From the NCBI GenBank assembly GCA_013398615.1, contig VZSR01000055.1:2160883-2224882 (forward strand): a DNA stretch of 64,000 bases, given 5' to 3'. Positions 60,301 to 64,000 of the stretch are shown piece by piece. Source of the DNA: Brachypodius melanocephalos. Taxonomy: Eukaryota; Chordata; Aves; Passeriformes; Pycnonotidae. Positions within the stretch are counted from its first letter, which is position 1. Every line of letters begins with the position of its first letter. Under the pieces are notes generated by a model. The model made no database searches. It worked only from the letters and a program-made list of their open reading frames with translations, and had not been told where the DNA came from. The translations under genes were made by a program, and so were the position numbers.

Positions 60301-63300
60301 TGCATTAAGTCTGCTGTACACAACCCACGCACAGTAACATAAGGGTAATGTAAAAACACGCATTAGGGATGAAGATCCCTCTCTCCCCCTGTGAAAGGAT
60401 GAGCTGAGAGCCGATGGTGGGTGAGTACTGCTAGCAAAGCAAACACTTCACTGTCTGTGGGTGAACATTTCATGCATGCTCTTTATTATAAAGCCCACTG
60501 AAAACTTGAAGATGCTTTCCTGAGGGAGCTGTTGTGTAACTCTGACATCTGGGGTTTTCAGTTTGAACTGGTTATGGAACACATTAAACCCAGAAGGCTC
60601 CACTTCAGCTGTTTACAAACCTTCTCCACTCCTCCAAGAGCACATCTTTTTCAGCAGCCTCCAGTTCAGTGCTAGGACTGAAGGCTCAGGCCTGGCTTTC
60701 TTAGTCCTGGCCACACCATGGACTCCAGCACGAAGCAGGGCTTGTTTAAAACATCACATTTTCAATAGTCCAGCAGAACCAGGACTGGTTTTTTCAGAAG
60801 TTTAATGAGCTACCATAGCCTTGGATCCACCCAAACAACCTGCTCTGACTATAAAAATGATCTTTGATTTCACATATATGTGTAATTATGTAAGCCCATA
60901 ACTCATATAACTTGCCTGGTTACATTCACCATTCATTCTTTTGTTTGTGCTCCATTATTATAATCAGGAACCAGGCAGCAGGTCCATGCATATCATGCCA
61001 ATAGCACTACTAAAAAATTCAAATGAATAAATCAAAACAAATCAAACCCTCTTTTCTGTTCACAGCTCATAAACACGCTTTGAATTTATTGCTCAAAATA
61101 GCTACACATTTATCTGTGCAGTTCTCTCACACAAGGTGCTCACAGCAACTCCATGCAAATATCAGAACTTCAGGATTCCTATGAAGGGATCAGGCTGTCA
61201 CAAAGTGTTTTGGAAGCTGACATTGTAGGGATCCCAAAAGCATCTAGACGACTTTGTGAAGGAAAATCACAGCAAGTTTCTATTAAACCCAAAGACTTTG
61301 GAATCTTTGAATTGCAAATCACTGAAACCTTTGGAAAAAGTGCTGGAAAAGTAATGGTAGATGTTTCCTCTTCTTATCATCTACCTTAAGCAGCAAGGTG
61401 AGAGTTGGAAAGAGGTGACTGGATGAAACCCAAAAGTGACCCATATCTCTATCTGGCCCATCTCTGCCTTTCTTGGGTTTCAGTGTCTTGTGACAGAAGT
61501 ATCACTCTGCTTTTCTTATTTTTCATGGTTTTTACAGGTATCTACTACACTAAAAAGTCAAACTATTGACACATATTTATAGTAGGAAGTCCCTTTTATA
61601 AAACATTCAAAAAGCTTGCTTATCTCTGTGTAACCATGGTATTTAAGCTGATTTTTTTTCCATTCCAGACTCGCCATGGGAGTTTATGATAACAAAGAGT
61701 ATCAATAGGCTCAAAAAGCAGCTGCACACAAACATGGACAGCAGGTCCATAAATGGATAATAAGAGGAACAGGCAGGAATGTTCCCTTGATTTCCCTAAA
61801 CGCAAAAGTTTTTGACTCTGGAACAGCAGAAAGGGAATGAATCTCAGGATGTGAGCAGACGTTGTCAAAAGCTATGTCAGACTTCATGTTCAAAACCCTC
61901 ATGGCAGTGTTATTTGTTCCTTCCGATGAGGTCTACAAGACTCCACAAAGTGTAGAGTGGGAACCCAAAATGGATAACACAATGGATTAGCCAAGACAAA
62001 GGAGGAATAGTATGTAAAAACTTACTCTATAAAACATCCCTATTCCTTTCAAAATTAAAAAACTATGTTTAGGGAAGCAAGATGTTGTATTTCTAAAAAG
62101 AGGTAATACCTGTGAACAGCTGCCAATGTGTAATCATCTCATTAACTAAGTCTTAACACTAGTAATACTACAGACAGGAAATTATGCAAATAATTGCATA
62201 GAAATTTATGAGCACTTGGATAACATTGTGGTTTTCACAGCAATGACAGACACTTGGACCTGAGACTTCTTCTACCCTAAACAAAAAGGCTCGACTGCAG
62301 CTTGAGTAACTCTGCCAAACTGATTTAAGTAGGTCAGGTGGCAAGAGCTGTGTAGCTACAGTGGCATGGATCTCAGCTGGAGAGGAACCAAACCTCCCTG
62401 GCAGCTGCACTAGGTTCTGTGCAGCAGCAGCTATTTTCCTAGAGGGACCCAGCAATTAGTCAAAAGCTAATTTGGGAACAGCTACGTGAGCAGCAATAAC
62501 ATCATGGAAGCAGCAGAGCGGTGTTTGTACTCCTCCTTACTTTCCTGGTACTGGGTAAGAGGACACTTGGAACCAAATAACTCTGCCAGACAAAAAACTT
62601 TAGGCCTACAAACACATTTATGGACAAGGAAGATGAATTAAAATTTACCGGCAGATTTCAGAATTTTTTACCTCCCAATGAAGTCCAGAATATTTTGAGT
62701 CATTAACCATTAACTGTCCAGCCTCTCACAGTTTCTGCTTTGCCTATCAGCTCATCTCTGCAACTCTACTGGCCCTGACTCTGATTTCACTCCTGTCCTT
62801 TTGAAGCAATGGAGCTATTTCAGCACAAAGAGCAAAGTCAGAATTGTGTGCTTCTCACTGCTGTGCCTACATACTGACAGAGTGTTATGAAACCACACCA
62901 CCTTTCCAAAATGGCACACAGAACATTTCTTGGTATATGAAATATGTCCTACAATAAGCTAATTGTTGATAAAAGCATCTATCATGTTGCTAATTTTATC
63001 TGCAGAAAAGCTACTGAGAAGAATGACAATCCTGACAGGTAGATTCTTGAGTGATGTGAAGTACTGAAGTATGTACAGGATGCTGTGCTTTTATTACCTA
63101 AGCACTAATGGCAATTTCAGAAGAGGAATTCAGGTAAAGTGGCACATAAAAGGAGATCAGTCAGAAGAGTAATAAGTCATAAGTCAGGCAAGTGACTAAC
63201 ACTGGCAGGAATATAACCTGTCAGCTGGCTGTGGTTTTGAAGAAGTTAGGTAGTATATTTACTGCATAAAACAAAGAAGATATGTAAAGATTTAGCAGAA

Positions 63301-63451
63301 CAAAAAGCATTTAAATCCACAAGATCAGCATTTATCACATGTTATCACTCTCTGTTTTACAGAATGCAGGAGATGTGAGGAATCTCCTAAAAAGTCAAGC
63401 AGAACATCAACTGCAGATTCAAGATTGGTTCAGAAATCTTGCCTCCCTGTG

Positions 63452-63465
63452 GTGTGTGTGTGTGT
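63452..63465. repeat. (GT)7 microsatellite
   Basis: Perfect dinucleotide run inside a 171-codon open frame (63339-63854) that I do not consider a gene. Confidence 0.85.
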
Positions 63466-64000
63466 CTTACTTACCCAATGACAGTGACAGGACCTGCCTG
63501 TTTGTGAGGAAGACAGCACAATTCTCTACCTTGCCATATCACAGCCTGTGTTTTCATACAGCTGATCATAACCTAGTCAATGATAACCTAACCATAAGAA
63601 AACGTTTCTTTAAAGAAATGAAATGTTCCCTTCAACAACAGAATTCCTCATCAAAATACAACTCTGCTGCTGGTTCTGTATGGCAAGAACAAGTCCTGCA
63701 AAGTGCTGCATGCAGTCAGTCTATAAGCACACTGTATAAGCACACCTCTATTTTTGCCTTTGGGAAACACAACGAAATTTTTTCACAGCTGATTTTTCCA
63801 ATGCACAAGAACTCAGCCGTCTTTTGGGAGCACAACAACACAGCTGCCTTTTGACATGAGGAGGAGAATAAAGCAACCAGTACCTCTCACATGCAGCCCT
63901 CTGTAGACTGGCTTTTGCCAACACAGGGCCACTTAGGGCTCTAAGTGCCTTCTTTCATGAGGTATGTCCATGCCTGCCCTACACACACAGCAAGTCCTGA

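Larger units (their letters stand above)
43331..64000. other. Non-coding region upstream of VGLL3
   Basis: Apart from the listed CG-rich patch, inverted repeats, gap, CR1 fragment and simple repeats, I see no gene. AT-rich complex stretches near 49600-49760, 56160-56400 and 57400-57620 have the look of conserved non-coding elements but carry no decisive motif. In human the next gene on this side is CHMP2B; none of its exons was recognised. Confidence 0.7.

Noticed and set aside
63339..63854. 171-codon open frame at the right edge, preceded by an acceptor-like TTTTACAG
   Set aside because: Contains a GT microsatellite, no recognised homology and no matching donor; could at most be a non-coding exon.
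43331..64000. CHMP2B exons expected on the upstream side from human gene order
   Set aside because: None of the CHMP2B protein blocks I know appears in any frame; the gene probably lies outside the window.
1..64000. tRNA, rRNA, CRISPR or bacterial-type operon features
   Set aside because: Nothing with these structures was seen, and the window is vertebrate nuclear DNA.

Overview
This is a vertebrate nuclear genome window, almost certainly avian. It has AT-rich non-coding DNA with a single strong CpG island, vertebrate GT-AG introns, CR1 LINE fragments of the bird type, and what looks like an avian endogenous retroviral LTR. Two runs of N (23302-23384 and 45967-46066) show it comes from a draft assembly. 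The LTR resembles songbird families as I remember them, so a passerine is my best guess, held weakly.

The window contains one recognisable protein-coding gene, on the minus strand: VGLL3 (vestigial-like family member 3), a transcription cofactor that binds TEAD factors. I could assemble the whole coding sequence from four exons with canonical splice sites and compatible phases: exon 1 at 42834-42926, exon 2 at 33620-33875 (TEAD-binding TONDU/Vg domain), exon 3 at 27488-28006 (proline- and histidine-rich, plus a conserved C-terminal block) and exon 4 at 21546-21589 (last 13 residues and stop). The total is 912 nt, or 303 residues. The start codon lies in a CpG island (about 42.3-43.3 kb) with a TATA-like box at 43085-43090 and a 43-codon upstream ORF whose stop overlaps the VGLL3 start as ATGA. 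The 3' UTR runs leftward from 21545. Its end is uncertain, with a plausible distal poly(A) signal near 15986-15991.

Layout: 1 to about 15.95 kb is non-coding DNA downstream of VGLL3, with AT-rich patches that look like conserved regulatory elements. About 15.95-21.55 kb is the probable VGLL3 3' UTR. 21.55-42.93 kb holds the coding exons and three introns; intron 2 carries an LTR and a CR1 copy side by side close to exon 3. 42.3-43.3 kb is the CpG-island promoter. 43.3-64 kb is upstream non-coding DNA with a second CG-rich patch (44.43-44.70 kb), an unusual inverted-repeat cluster (45.2-45.33 kb), an assembly gap and another CR1 fragment. I found no exon of a second gene. In human VGLL3 lies between CADM2 and CHMP2B; I saw neither here.

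I found no previously undescribed multi-gene system. The observations most worth checking are the start-overlapping uORF, the paired LTR/CR1 insertion beside exon 3, the divergent N-terminus, the inverted-repeat cluster upstream, and perfect TEAD-type sites that might allow feedback on VGLL3.
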